Shown piece after piece: positions 19,745-28,456 of a DNA stretch of 64,000 bases. The translations under genes and the position numbers were made by a program. Source of the DNA: JAWKWH01 sp963669455 (lineage in GTDB: Bacteria > Pseudomonadota > Alphaproteobacteria > Rhizobiales > Rhizobiaceae); contig OY770026.1 of NCBI GenBank assembly GCA_963669455.1, positions 2,170,001-2,234,000 on the forward strand. Reading direction: 5' to 3'. Below the pieces are notes generated by a model, which was not told the DNA's origin, did no database searches, and saw only the letters and a program-made list of their open reading frames with translations. Each line of letters begins with the position of its first letter. Position 1 is the stretch's first letter.

Positions 19745-20398
19745 TCAGGCCATCTCGCCGGCGGCAGATTCAATTGCTTTGACGATGTTGTGATATCCGG
19801 TGCAGCGGCAAATATTGCCCTCAAGCTGTTCGCGTATCGATGCTTCGTCCAGCGTTGCGCCATTGGCCTTTGCCCGCTCGATCATATCCACCGCCGTCAT
19901 GATCATGCCGGTGGTGCAAAAACCGCACTGCAGACCGTGATTTTCGTGAAATGCCTTTTGGACGGGATGCAAGTCACCGCCGGAAGCTAGTCCCTCAATG
20001 GTTGTGATCTGCGAGCCCGATGCCTGCTCAGCCAGAACGGTACAGGCCTTGACCGCCTTGCCATCCATATGAACGACGCAGGCGCCACACTGGGATGTGT
20101 CGCAGCCCACATGTGTTCCTGTCAAATTGAGGTTCTCGCGCAGATACGTCACCAAAAGCGTACCGTCCTCGACCTCCCCGGACGTTGCCTTGCCGTTTAC
20201 GCTAATCTCGACAGATGCCATTTTTTTCTCCGTACTCGGTGTTTTGCTTGTTTTGGTGCCCGTCGGCGCAACTTTTGCACTACGCGGCGCGGCCTGTGGC
20301 TTTTCGGTCTGTTGAACCGCAGCAGCCTGGGGTGCGCTGGAAGCTCCACCGCCAAACAGGCTCATGATTTTTTTGAGTAATCCACCAGACAATTTCAT
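19745..20398 (-). CDS. coxS: Molybdenum hydroxylase 2Fe-2S subunit with unusual N-terminal extension (CoxS-like)
   Basis: The C-terminal 158 residues are a normal CoxS: a plant-type [2Fe-2S] site (CDTSQCGACVV) and an all-helical [2Fe-2S] site (QCGFCTTGM and ICRCTGYHNIV). In front lies an extra 59 residues: a short amphipathic helix (LLKKIMSLFG) and a Pro/Ala/Lys/Thr-rich disordered linker. Two starts look usable. The ATG at 20398 has a strong AGGAGG, and a second ATG at 20221, with GGAGA upstream, would give the standard protein. Both forms might be made. The extension could tether the enzyme to a membrane or partner. Confidence 0.88.
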   Translation of the reverse strand: MKLSGGLLKKIMSLFGGGASSAPQAAAVQQTEKPQAAPRSAKVAPTGTKTSKTPSTEKKMASVEISVNGKATSGEVEDGTLLVTYLRENLNLTGTHVGCDTSQCGACVVHMDGKAVKACTVLAEQASGSQITTIEGLASGGDLHPVQKAFHENHGLQCGFCTTGMIMTAVDMIERAKANGATLDEASIREQLEGNICRCTGYHNIVKAIESAAGEMA

Positions 20399-20419
20399 AC
20401 TCCTCCTAGGTTGACGCTT

Positions 20420-20872
20420 TTATGCGTTGATTTCGCTGAGTACAACTTCATCGAACTTGGCAAAAAACTGTTTGGCAAGTTTCGCTGATGTTGACTTGAT
20501 CAGCCGAGAGCCGAGTTGCGCAATCTTTCCTCCCACCTGCGCATCGACATCATAGATCAACAGTGTCTCGCCTGATTTTTCCTCAAGGCGAACTGTTGCA
20601 CCGCCTTTGGCAAAACCGGCTATTCCGCCAGCCCCTTCACCAACGATACGGTAACTCTCTGGATAGACTTTATCCTTCAGTTCGACGGCACCGCTGAATT
20701 TAGCCTTAACTGGGCCGATCTTCAACACGACGGTCGCCTTAAATGCATCCTCGCCCTGCTGTTCGAGCGTTTCGCATCCGGGGATGCATCGTTTCAAAAT
20801 CTCCGGATCGTTTAATTTTTCCCAAACGAAAACGCGGTCTGCCGCGATTAACTGCTGGCCACTCAAATCCAT
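20420..20872 (-). CDS. coxG: CoxG-family SRPBCC protein
   Basis: The 150-residue CoxG/SRPBCC protein occurs with molybdenum hydroxylase operons; family members have been linked to membrane association or maturation of the enzyme. The opening MDLSGQQLIAADRVFVWEKLNDPEILKRCIPGCE and GEGAGGIAGFAKGGATV are hallmark blocks. The ATG at 20872 follows GGAGG by six bases, in preference to a second in-frame ATG four codons earlier. It is first in the coxG-S-L-M-cytochrome operon and is divergent from the FIST gene. Confidence 0.9.
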   Translation of the reverse strand: MDLSGQQLIAADRVFVWEKLNDPEILKRCIPGCETLEQQGEDAFKATVVLKIGPVKAKFSGAVELKDKVYPESYRIVGEGAGGIAGFAKGGATVRLEEKSGETLLIYDVDAQVGGKIAQLGSRLIKSTSAKLAKQFFAKFDEVVLSEINA

Positions 20873-20927
20873 GATTGCCTCCAAGTCTGCCCGCTAAACC
20901 TGCGGCGAAAAAAAAAGCATGTATACT

Positions 20928-20947
20928 GTACTTTTGTGCAAAGGTAC
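20928..20947. promoter_or_regulatory. 20-bp imperfect palindrome between coxG and FIST genes
   Basis: GTACTTTTGTGCAAAGGTAC is a 20-bp palindrome with one mismatched arm pair plus a non-pairing central TG. It sits midway in the 112-bp divergent spacer between coxG and the FIST sensor gene, a natural place for a shared operator. Its TGTAC half-site recalls the TGTAC-N4-GTACM elements at 33520 and 34215, though the spacing differs. Confidence 0.4.
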
Positions 20948-20984
20948 GGTTTCGTGCGGAGATATTTTGGGGAGGAGTATCGGA

Positions 20985-22175
20985 GTGAATTGCGGTTCGA
21001 TTGAGTATTCGAGCGGTGTGCACTGCCTGTATACAGGCGAGGAGCTGACAAAACCGCTTGACGAGGCGTTGGCTGCCGCCGTCTCGTCGGACGCTTTTGG
21101 CTTTGCACTTATTTATTTTTCCAAAATGTCGTGCAGCGAAGAAGACGTGGTTGACCTCATGCGTCGTTCGGCGCCCGGACTTGACTACGCCGCCTGCTCG
21201 ACAGCCGGCGAGATTACGCCGCACGGGCTCGAGCAGGGCAGGGTGATCATTCTGCTTTTTCCGGCCAAAAGGTTCACCTTCGACGCCTGTCCGGTCATGC
21301 CGAAGAGCGGCGGGCACATCGAGGAAATCGCTGCCACCGTCAACGCCAGAAAAGAGCATTTCGTGGCTGGTAATGGTAAACTGGACAGCACGTTTGCGCT
21401 GTGTCTCATGGACGGCATCTCGTTTATGGAAGAAGCGGTTACCGCCGCCTTATACTGGGGGCTGGACGATGTACCGCTGCTCGGTGGTTCGGCCGGAGAC
21501 GGCCTTGATTTCAAGAATACGAGCTTGGTGCTCAACGGGGAAAAGCTTGATGTTTGCGCCATTTTGATCCTGGTACGGACCGATCTGCATTTGCAGATCT
21601 TCAAGACGGATAATTTTATTCCCAGTCAGGAAAAGCTTGTCGTCACCCGCTCAGATCCCGATCACCGTATCGTCCATGAATTAAATGCGATGCCCGCCGC
21701 CCAGGCCTATGCGGAGGTTATCGGTTCAGATCCCAATGCGCTGAATCCACAGAGTTTTGCATCCCATCCATTGGTGATGCGGGTGGGGGGAGAATATTAT
21801 TGCCGCTCAATCCAGAAGGTCAATGATGACGGCTCGCTGTCGTTTTTCTGTGCCATCGACGACGGGATTGTTCTAACGGTGGCCGAGCAGACCGGGATGG
21901 CAAGAACGACCCAGGAGGTCTTGTCCAGCATCGATGAAAAGCTGGGTGAGATTGATTTTGTTTTGGGATTCGATTGCGTGCTCAGACAGATCGACGCCAG
22001 AAACCGGCAGGTCACCCACAAGATTTCGAAAATCTATCGAGATCATCGTATCGTTGGGTTCAACACCTATGGCGAGCAATACCGCTCCATGCACTTAAAC
22101 CAGACGCTGACCGGCATTGCCTTTGGCGCAGTCAAGAACAATCCTGTTGATAAAGATGGCCGAACAACTATCTGA
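20985..22175 (+). CDS. FIST domain sensory protein
   Basis: This 396-residue cytoplasmic protein consists of a FIST N-terminal domain (YAACSTAGEITPHGL, PLLGGSAGDGL) and a FIST_C domain (FASHPLVMRVGGEYYCRSI). FIST proteins are thought to bind small ligands such as amino acids and to work with signalling proteins. The GTG at 20985 is chosen because GGGGAGGAG precedes it; an upstream ATG at 20919 would overlap the palindrome and lacks a site. The end overlaps the following kinase gene by 20 bases, so sensor and kinase are co-translated. Confidence 0.85.
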   Translation: MNCGSIEYSSGVHCLYTGEELTKPLDEALAAAVSSDAFGFALIYFSKMSCSEEDVVDLMRRSAPGLDYAACSTAGEITPHGLEQGRVIILLFPAKRFTFDACPVMPKSGGHIEEIAATVNARKEHFVAGNGKLDSTFALCLMDGISFMEEAVTAALYWGLDDVPLLGGSAGDGLDFKNTSLVLNGEKLDVCAILILVRTDLHLQIFKTDNFIPSQEKLVVTRSDPDHRIVHELNAMPAAQAYAEVIGSDPNALNPQSFASHPLVMRVGGEYYCRSIQKVNDDGSLSFFCAIDDGIVLTVAEQTGMARTTQEVLSSIDEKLGEIDFVLGFDCVLRQIDARNRQVTHKISKIYRDHRIVGFNTYGEQYRSMHLNQTLTGIAFGAVKNNPVDKDGRTTI

Positions 22176-23496
22176 AATCGAACGCCTCAGGCGGATCAAT
22201 CAGTCGCTGATGCACCGGGTTGAAAGCGTCATGGATCAGCAGGGCAATGCGTTCTCGCTGTTTCAGACCGCGATCAGCCTGGATGGCCAGGTCAAGCGGC
22301 GCACGGACGAACTGACCAATGCGGTTCGCCGCTTCGAACGCGTCAATGCCGAGCTTGAGGTCGCAAAGGAAGCTGCGGAAAAAGCCAATTTGTCAAAGAC
22401 CCGGTTTCTGGCCGCAGCCAGCCATGATGTCCTGCAGCCGCTCAATGCGGCGCTGTTGTCGATTTCGGTGCTCGCTGATTTGCAAACATCGGATCGCGGA
22501 CTGGGCCTGGTCAAGCAGGTCGAGCATTCATTGGAAACAATGAATGAGTTGCTTGGAACATTGATCGATATTTCAAGGCTCGATGCGGGCGTGACACAAC
22601 CGAATATCGACAAAGTGGCTCTGGGGCCGATATTCGAAAGCCTGCAATCCGATTTTATGCCGCTTGCCCGCGCCAAGGGATTGCGGCTGAAATTTCGAAA
22701 ATCCGATGCCTACGTTTTATCGGATCGCACAATGCTGCGGCGCATTTTGCAAAATCTTGTATCCAATGCACTGCGTTATACGGAAAATGGCGGCGTTCTG
22801 GTTTGCGGGCGGTTGCGGCAACACGTGGTGATGGTCCAGATCACCGATAGCGGCATCGGAATTCCCGAGGAACAACAAGACGCGGTTTTTGAGGAATTTC
22901 ACCGTGGCAATGTCAGGCGTGGCGGGTATGACGATTTCGGTGCCGGATTGGGGCTTGGCCTGTCCATTGTCGAGCGGATGGCGGCGTCGCTTGGACATTA
23001 TATTTCGCTCTTGTCGCGTCCAGACAATGGCACCACGTTTCGCATCGAGGTGCCGCTGACCACCGCACCGCTTTCGAGAGAAAGAACCGGCGCAAAACAG
23101 ACCTCGTCGATGGCCGCGGTTCTGACCGGAACTCGCATTCTCGTTTTAGAAAACGAGCCGGTTGTCATCGAGGCAATGACGACCCTGTTGCATTCATGGA
23201 AATGCGAAGTCGTGGCGGCATCCACCGCTGAAGAGGCTATTTCGGCCCTCAACGATACGGATTGGATTCCGGACCTGATCATTGCCGACCAGCAGCTTGA
23301 TCAGGGTGATCTTGGAACTGAGGTTGTCAAAGCGGTCTGGGCCTATCTAGGTCAACATCTGCCGGCGCTGATCGTCACGGCTGATCCGACTGAAAGGCTG
23401 GAAACCACCACCAGATTTTATGGGCTGGAACTGATGTACAAGCCAATCAAGCCGGCCAGCCTTAGGGCGTTGATCTCAAAGATGGTCAGCGGCTAG
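22156..23496 (+). CDS. Hybrid histidine kinase (NahK/ErcS'-like) partnered with FIST protein
   Basis: This 446-residue kinase has no transmembrane segment. A coiled-coil region (residues 1-75) leads to a HisKA domain of the SHDVLQPLNA type (His90), then HATPase (N box RRILQNLVSNALRY, G1 DSGIGIP, G2 GAGLGLGLS), then a receiver domain with the likely phospho-acceptor Asp378 (IADQQLD). The HisKA variant and the FIST neighbour match kinases that in Pseudomonas feed LuxR-type regulators of quinoprotein alcohol dehydrogenases. The ATG at 22156 lies inside the end of the FIST gene. Signal input is probably through FIST. Confidence 0.87.
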   Translation: MAEQLSEIERLRRINQSLMHRVESVMDQQGNAFSLFQTAISLDGQVKRRTDELTNAVRRFERVNAELEVAKEAAEKANLSKTRFLAAASHDVLQPLNAALLSISVLADLQTSDRGLGLVKQVEHSLETMNELLGTLIDISRLDAGVTQPNIDKVALGPIFESLQSDFMPLARAKGLRLKFRKSDAYVLSDRTMLRRILQNLVSNALRYTENGGVLVCGRLRQHVVMVQITDSGIGIPEEQQDAVFEEFHRGNVRRGGYDDFGAGLGLGLSIVERMAASLGHYISLLSRPDNGTTFRIEVPLTTAPLSRERTGAKQTSSMAAVLTGTRILVLENEPVVIEAMTTLLHSWKCEVVAASTAEEAISALNDTDWIPDLIIADQQLDQGDLGTEVVKAVWAYLGQHLPALIVTADPTERLETTTRFYGLELMYKPIKPASLRALISKMVSG

Positions 23497-23539
23497 AGCG
23501 TGTCTTGCTTAAATGGAATCGTCCGGTTGGAAAGATCGT

Positions 23540-24211
23540 TCAACCGAACTTGTTGCGGGCAAATTCCGTCAAATCACTGATGTCCAGCTTGTTCAACTGG
23601 ATGACCACCTGGGTGCGGCTGTAGACCTCAAGCTTGCGCAGGATTTCTGAAACATGGGCCTTTATGGTGGTTTCACCAACCCCCAACTCATAGGCAATCT
23701 GCTTGTTCAACAGGCCATCGCGCAACATTTTCAAAACCTTCAACTGCTGCGGCGTCAATCTCGTCAGCCGTTCCAACAGCTCATCGCGGGCGATTTCCTC
23801 TGGCTGCTCAACATCGCCCTCACTATAGTCTTCCGGCAGGAATATCTCGCCTTCGATCACCTGTTTGATCGCTGAAATCAGGACGTCTTTTCGCGACGAT
23901 TTGGGGATGAAGCCGAGCGCGCCATGCGACATCACATCCCGAATGATCCGGGCGTCTTCGTGGCCTGAGACAATGACAATCGGGAGCCTGGAAAATCTGG
24001 CGCGCATTTCCATCAAGCCGTAATACCCTTCCGTATCGGGAATACTTAAGTCCAATAGCGCCAGATCGAAGGAGGAATCGGTGCTCAACAACTCGATGGA
24101 ATCGGTGACCGATGAAGACTCCACAATCTCTGCATCAGGATATGAGGCCGTAATCGCGCCGCGAAGCGCTTCCCTGAAGAGCGGGTGATCATCGGTGATG
24201 AGAATTCGCAT
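23540..24211 (-). CDS. LuxR/NarL-family response regulator
   Basis: This 223-residue response regulator has a receiver domain with Asp54 (ALLDLSIPD), an Asp pair at residues 7-8 and a C-terminal GerE/LuxR helix-turn-helix (LTPQQLKVLKMLRDGLLNKQIAYELGVGETTIKAHV). It is convergent with the FIST-associated hybrid kinase, 43 bases apart, and is the likely output of that kinase. NarL-type proteins bind inverted TAC-containing half-sites, which fits the TGTAC-N4-GTACM elements seen near the alcohol dehydrogenase, but the link is inferred. It is similar in design to AgmR/ExaE regulators of PQQ alcohol oxidation. Confidence 0.9.
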   Translation of the reverse strand: MRILITDDHPLFREALRGAITASYPDAEIVESSSVTDSIELLSTDSSFDLALLDLSIPDTEGYYGLMEMRARFSRLPIVIVSGHEDARIIRDVMSHGALGFIPKSSRKDVLISAIKQVIEGEIFLPEDYSEGDVEQPEEIARDELLERLTRLTPQQLKVLKMLRDGLLNKQIAYELGVGETTIKAHVSEILRKLEVYSRTQVVIQLNKLDISDLTEFARNKFG

Positions 24212-24311
24212 CAGTTGCAGCTTTCTGTGTTATCACGTTCGGCATGTCTGCCCGATGGGTCGCCGCCCATCATCACGAACAGGTTGTAACAGCCTCAGCA
24301 GTCGATCAACT

Positions 24312-24364
24312 AGGGCATTTTTCGCCCAAACAGAATCATATGTGTGAAAAATGCTTCGATGGTT
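24312..24364 (-). repeat. Dispersed intergenic repeat, copy B
   Basis: This is the inverse-orientation copy of the element at 4938-4988. The hairpin is kept, with one stem change that still allows a G-U type pair, and the loop (ACATATGATTCT) is conserved. It lies downstream of the quinoprotein-associated binding protein gene, in the 245-bp gap before the response regulator. Confidence 0.6.
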
Positions 24365-24457
24365 CCAATCCGATACAGGCGTTGTCGCGGTTCCAGTTAC
24401 CGCAAAACGCCTTAGTTGAAATATCGGGTACAGCCGACTTAAGGTCAAGTGAATGGC

Positions 24458-25357
24458 TCACCACTTTGGTGGTGAATAGCTCAAACCATGACGTTTGAAA
24501 ATCGCTTCCATCGTTCCATCGCCGACCGCATTGGTCATGATGTCGTCGATCGCGTAGCTAAGCGGGCGCCAGTTGTGACGCACCGCGACACCAAGCGGCC
24601 ATTGCGAACGGGCAAGTCCGAGCAGAGGTGGCTGGTGAATTGCAATCCCGTCGCCAAGGTAATGCTCCAGTTGCCCAATCGGCCCCATCACAGCCTTGAC
24701 TGTCCCTTTGCCAAGTTCCGACATGGCGGTTTCATAGTCGGGAAAACGCCGCACATTTGGTGCGACCTGGCCATTGGCCAATCCGGTAAGATAGAAATCC
24801 GACAGCGTGTCGTTTTCGACGCCGACCTTGTCATAGCGGAAATATACGGGCGTCGGACCGCCATCTGGATATTCCGAAGTGGCATAAGCGACAGCGATCT
24901 TCTCGTTGAAATACTGACCGTTGAAAACGACCTGCTCGTTGCGGCACGCCAGGGCGCGGTCATAGGGAACATGCATCATGACATTGGCAATCCGGCCGCC
25001 AATAAGCGGCCCGCGCCACACATTATTGCGCAAATCGGCATCGACATTCTCATCGGCCATGCGGACGAGAAACCGCGCTTCGACCCCGAGTTCCCCGGCC
25101 ATATGCCGGCCTATCTCGACATCGACACCCTTCAGTTTTCCGTCCTCCTTATAGGAATAAGGAGCGAAATCCTCATAGACCGCGATCATGATCCATCCGC
25201 GCTCGACGATTTGATCAAGGCTTTGCCCGATGATATCGCGCGCGGTATTTTGCGGTTTTCGATTGGCATCGAGCCCCGATTTGACGTTATCGCAGTTTTG
25301 CGCGGCGGCGGCGTGTGTGAGAGCGAGAAAGAACGCCGCCGCGAAACGTAACATCAT
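24458..25357 (-). CDS. Quinoprotein dehydrogenase-associated periplasmic binding protein (MoxJ/XoxJ-like)
   Basis: The 299-residue type 3 solute-binding fold protein has a signal peptide (ending HAAAAQ) and SBP_bac_3 blocks (AVYEDFAPYSYKEDGKLKGVDVEIGRHMA). It matches the TIGR03871-type proteins (MoxJ/XoxJ) found beside PQQ dehydrogenases, which are thought to help assemble or activate the dehydrogenase rather than import a solute. The ATG overlaps the stop of the upstream cytochrome gene, so the pair is translationally coupled. Mature cysteines (Cys22 and Cys139) could form a disulfide. Confidence 0.85.
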   Translation of the reverse strand: MMLRFAAAFFLALTHAAAAQNCDNVKSGLDANRKPQNTARDIIGQSLDQIVERGWIMIAVYEDFAPYSYKEDGKLKGVDVEIGRHMAGELGVEARFLVRMADENVDADLRNNVWRGPLIGGRIANVMMHVPYDRALACRNEQVVFNGQYFNEKIAVAYATSEYPDGGPTPVYFRYDKVGVENDTLSDFYLTGLANGQVAPNVRRFPDYETAMSELGKGTVKAVMGPIGQLEHYLGDGIAIHQPPLLGLARSQWPLGVAVRHNWRPLSYAIDDIMTNAVGDGTMEAIFKRHGLSYSPPKW

Positions 25358-26073
25358 TTGGCCGCTGACAAGCCGATGGTCAGTATCTCGGCGGCTTCGG
25401 CCACGCCTTTATCACCGTTTTTGAGCGCAGCAGCAGCCCGGGCGGCCACAGAATCAGCTGCTGGCGCTCCGGAACCGGTTTCGATCATGCCGGCGATTTC
25501 GACCAATCTATCTTTCATTGATGCAAATTCCGGCTGAGCGGCGGTATCCACGATGTTCGCATTTTTTAGAAGATAATCACGAAACTCCTGCAACTGCACC
25601 AGATGCTCTTCAATGGCACCCTCATCAGGTCTTGTTTCGACAAACGTTCTGATCGCCCAGGCAGCTTCCTGGCTGAGCAATTCGCCAAATGCAGGCATCT
25701 TTGTAATGCCGTTTTGGGTGTACCCGGTTTGAAACCGCTCGACAAACCACTCATCACCATCAATGTCGGCTTCAAGAAACCGAAGGTCTGGCGCCAGTCC
25801 GCCGGAAACCGCACCCAATCCGTGGCATCTGGCGCAGTTCTGATTATAGCCTGACGCGCCAACTTCAAGCGCCCGTTCCCAGTTTTCCCCTTCGGGGTCC
25901 CTCCAGGGGTTCTCTTCAAGCCATTCATCGCCCAGCTGGGGCAATCCTGATGTGTCTACGGCTTGCGGGGTGACATCGCCATGAGCAAACACATTTGCGG
26001 GCATAGCAGTCAATCCCGCTGTCATTGCGACAATCAATGCAAAATGCACTCCGCGGATACTCCTCTTGTCCAT
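25354..26073 (-). CDS. pedF: Cytochrome c550 PedF-type electron acceptor
   Basis: This 239-residue periplasmic cytochrome c accepts electrons from PQQ alcohol dehydrogenases. A signal peptide (ending PANVFA) is followed by HGDVTPQAVDTSGLPQLGDEW, the haem motif CARCH, and YTQNGITKMPAFG, which carries the distal methionine. These blocks match the PedF/XoxG type. The ATG at 26073 follows GGAGAGAAGAA; a longer in-frame start at 26151 overlaps the divergent promoter region. It forms a two-gene unit with the binding protein at 24458. Confidence 0.92.
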   Translation of the reverse strand: MDKRSIRGVHFALIVAMTAGLTAMPANVFAHGDVTPQAVDTSGLPQLGDEWLEENPWRDPEGENWERALEVGASGYNQNCARCHGLGAVSGGLAPDLRFLEADIDGDEWFVERFQTGYTQNGITKMPAFGELLSQEAAWAIRTFVETRPDEGAIEEHLVQLQEFRDYLLKNANIVDTAAQPEFASMKDRLVEIAGMIETGSGAPAADSVAARAAAALKNGDKGVAEAAEILTIGLSAAK

Positions 26074-26247
26074 TTCTTCTCTCCGGCAATTTCCTTGAGT
26101 TTGCGCCAATATCAGAAACGTTTGCGTGATATCCAGTGGACTAAAGGCCAAATCCGGGCCGTGCTAGTACGAAAGTCCAAAGCGACTTTAATTGATTTTG
26201 CCAGCCGCATACAGAACACTGTCAATTCAAAAAAACCTGGCAAGCAC

Positions 26248-27444
26248 ATGTTCCCAAACAGATTGAAGTCGGTTCTTTTCACAATTTTAGCTATTGTTCC
26301 AGTATTGTTCAGCCAAGTCAGTGTTGCAGCCGGCGAAGACCTTATGGTGACGATCGGCTATCTTGAACAAGTGGTGCCACGACCGCCGGTATTGTCAAAC
26401 CTCGAAGAAGTGCCTGAGGACCAGGGAATTGCCGGCGTGCAACTTGGCATCGCCGACAACAATACGACCGGTAAATTTCTTAAACAGAACTACACCCTGC
26501 AGACACGCCTGGTCGGAGAAGACGAGGAACTGCTTGCCGCGGCGCGTGCCTTGCTTGGCCAGTCCCGCCTGATCGTGGCCAACATGCCCGCAGAAAGCCT
26601 CCTGGCGGTAGCCGACCTGCCCGAGGCGGATGGTGCAATCCTGATCAACGCGTCGGCAACCGATGGCTTCCTGCGCAATCAGGAGTGCCGTGCCAATCTG
26701 CTTCACGCCATCCCGTCGCGCGCAATGCTGGCCGATGCCCTGTCGCAATTTGCTGTCCGCAAACGTTGGAAAGACTGGGTGTTGATCGAAGGAGCCCATC
26801 CCGGCGATCAGGCATTTGCCGCTGCAATCGAGCGCAGCGCAGCAAAGTACACAATAGATATCAAAGCCAGGAAAACCTGGGAGTTTGACGCCGATGTGCG
26901 GCGCAGCGCTGCAAGTGAAGTGCCGCTGTTCGTGCAGGATTTCCCCGATCACGATCTGCTCGTCATCGCCGATGAACTTGGAGATTTCGGCCGGTACTTT
27001 CTCTATCATGGCTGGTTGCCGCGTCCGGTTGCCGGCTCTGAAGGGTTGCGGCCCGATACCTGGAGTGCCGCCGTTGAACAACATGGCGCAGCCCAGCTGC
27101 AAAGCCGGTTTCAAAAACATGCCGACCGGCCAATGCGTTCGGTGGATTATGCCGCCTGGGTGGCGGCGCGCACAATTGGCGAGGCGGTGACCCGGACCAA
27201 TTCCAGCGATGCGGATGTCCTGCGTTCCTATATTCTTTCCGGGGAATTCGAATTGGCGGCCTTTAAGGGCCGTAAGCTCAGCTACCGGAGCTGGAACGGC
27301 CAGTTGCGCCAGCCGATACCGCTGTCGCATCCACGTGCGGTGGTGGCGTTGGCGCCGATCGAGGGTTTTCTGCACCAGCACAATGAAATGGATACGCTGG
27401 GGCTGGATAAGCCGGAATCAGATTGCAAAGCATTTGGAGGATAA
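26248..27444 (+). CDS. PQQ-alcohol-oxidation-associated branched-chain-type binding protein
   Basis: This 398-residue exported periplasmic binding protein of the Leu/Ile/Val type matches the TIGR03863 family encoded in PQQ alcohol dehydrogenase clusters. A signal peptide of about 28 residues (ending SQVSVAAG) precedes MVTIGYLEQVVPRPP and a PBP1 fold with IADNNTTGKFL. The ATG at 26248 sits at the signal peptide; the longer in-frame extension upstream runs antisense through the cytochrome promoter and is rejected. It heads an operon with a beta-propeller, an acidic secreted protein and an ABC exporter-type transporter. Confidence 0.85.
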   Translation: MFPNRLKSVLFTILAIVPVLFSQVSVAAGEDLMVTIGYLEQVVPRPPVLSNLEEVPEDQGIAGVQLGIADNNTTGKFLKQNYTLQTRLVGEDEELLAAARALLGQSRLIVANMPAESLLAVADLPEADGAILINASATDGFLRNQECRANLLHAIPSRAMLADALSQFAVRKRWKDWVLIEGAHPGDQAFAAAIERSAAKYTIDIKARKTWEFDADVRRSAASEVPLFVQDFPDHDLLVIADELGDFGRYFLYHGWLPRPVAGSEGLRPDTWSAAVEQHGAAQLQSRFQKHADRPMRSVDYAAWVAARTIGEAVTRTNSSDADVLRSYILSGEFELAAFKGRKLSYRSWNGQLRQPIPLSHPRAVVALAPIEGFLHQHNEMDTLGLDKPESDCKAFGG

Positions 27445-27446
27445 CT

Positions 27447-28430
27447 ATGCCGGATTTTCGATGGCAGTCTATTGGGGGTGCCGCTGTCTTCGTGATGATC
27501 GCATGCGGAGTTTCAGCCGCCGGCGAAATCTGGATTTCAAATGAAAAGGATGACACGCTTAGCGTGATCGACGAGGCGACGCTGGAGGTGGTCCGCACGA
27601 TAGAGGTGGGCGAGCGGCCGCGCGGTATCACCTTCGCCAAGGATTATTCCGTGCTTTATGTGTGCGCATCCGACAGCGATGCGGTGCAGGTTATCGATCC
27701 GGACACGGGCAAAATCCTGCATGAACTGCCTTCCGGCGAAGATCCGGAGCAATTCGTGCTGCATCCGGACAACCGCCATCTTTATATCGCCAATGAAGAC
27801 GATGCGATTACCACGGTGGTGGATGTACAAACGCGTAAAGTTGTGGCCCAGATTGATGTTGGTATCGAGCCGGAAGGCATGGCGGTATCGCCGAATGGCA
27901 AATTTGCCATAACCACCTCCGAGACGACCAATATGGCGCATTGGATCGATACGAAAACCCAGGAAATCGTTGCCAACACGCTCGTTGATCAGCGGCCACG
28001 GCATGCCGAATTCACCCATGATGGAAGCGAATTATGGGTGAGTTCGGAAATCGGCGGCACAATTTCGGTCTTCGACGCCGCCACGCAGGCAGAAAAGGGA
28101 AAAATCGAATTCGCCATCAAGGGCGTTCATCCAGACCGGGTGCAGCCCGTCGGATTCGAAATGACATCCGACGGCAAATATGTGTTCGTCGCACTCGGTC
28201 CGGCCAATCATATCGCGGTGGTTGATCAGAAAACCTACAAGGTGCTCGACTATCTGCTGGTCGGGCGGCGCGTATGGCACATGGCCTTCAATGAGGACGA
28301 AAGCAGGCTTTTTACGACCAATGGGGTGTCCGGTGACGTGACCGTCATCGATGTGGAAAATCTTGAACCGGTCAAGACCATCAAGGTTGGCCGGTTTCCG
28401 TGGGGCGCGGCATACCGCCCCGACAAATAG
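27447..28430 (+). CDS. YVTN beta-propeller protein associated with PQQ-dependent catabolism
   Basis: This 327-residue secreted beta-propeller of the TIGR03866 family has a signal peptide ending GVSAAG. Repeats of the form D-D-T-L-S-V-I-D, T-L-E-V-V-R-T-I and VGERPRGITF recur about seven times, the signature of YVTN blades. No catalytic residues are evident; it may be a periplasmic scaffold or chaperone in quinoprotein systems. GGAGG lies seven bases before the ATG, only two bases after the previous stop, so the two are in one operon. Confidence 0.88.
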   Translation: MPDFRWQSIGGAAVFVMIACGVSAAGEIWISNEKDDTLSVIDEATLEVVRTIEVGERPRGITFAKDYSVLYVCASDSDAVQVIDPDTGKILHELPSGEDPEQFVLHPDNRHLYIANEDDAITTVVDVQTRKVVAQIDVGIEPEGMAVSPNGKFAITTSETTNMAHWIDTKTQEIVANTLVDQRPRHAEFTHDGSELWVSSEIGGTISVFDAATQAEKGKIEFAIKGVHPDRVQPVGFEMTSDGKYVFVALGPANHIAVVDQKTYKVLDYLLVGRRVWHMAFNEDESRLFTTNGVSGDVTVIDVENLEPVKTIKVGRFPWGAAYRPDK

Positions 28431-28456
28431 TAACGAAAAATGAAATGGGGATGAAA

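Noticed and set aside
17324..20872. Aerobic CO dehydrogenase
   Set aside because: The large subunit has AYRGAGR rather than AYRCSFR in the active-site loop, so CO oxidation is not supported.
25963..26247. N-terminal extension of the TIGR03863-type binding protein
   Set aside because: The extension reads antisense through the pedF start and lacks a ribosome binding site; the signal peptide begins at 26248.
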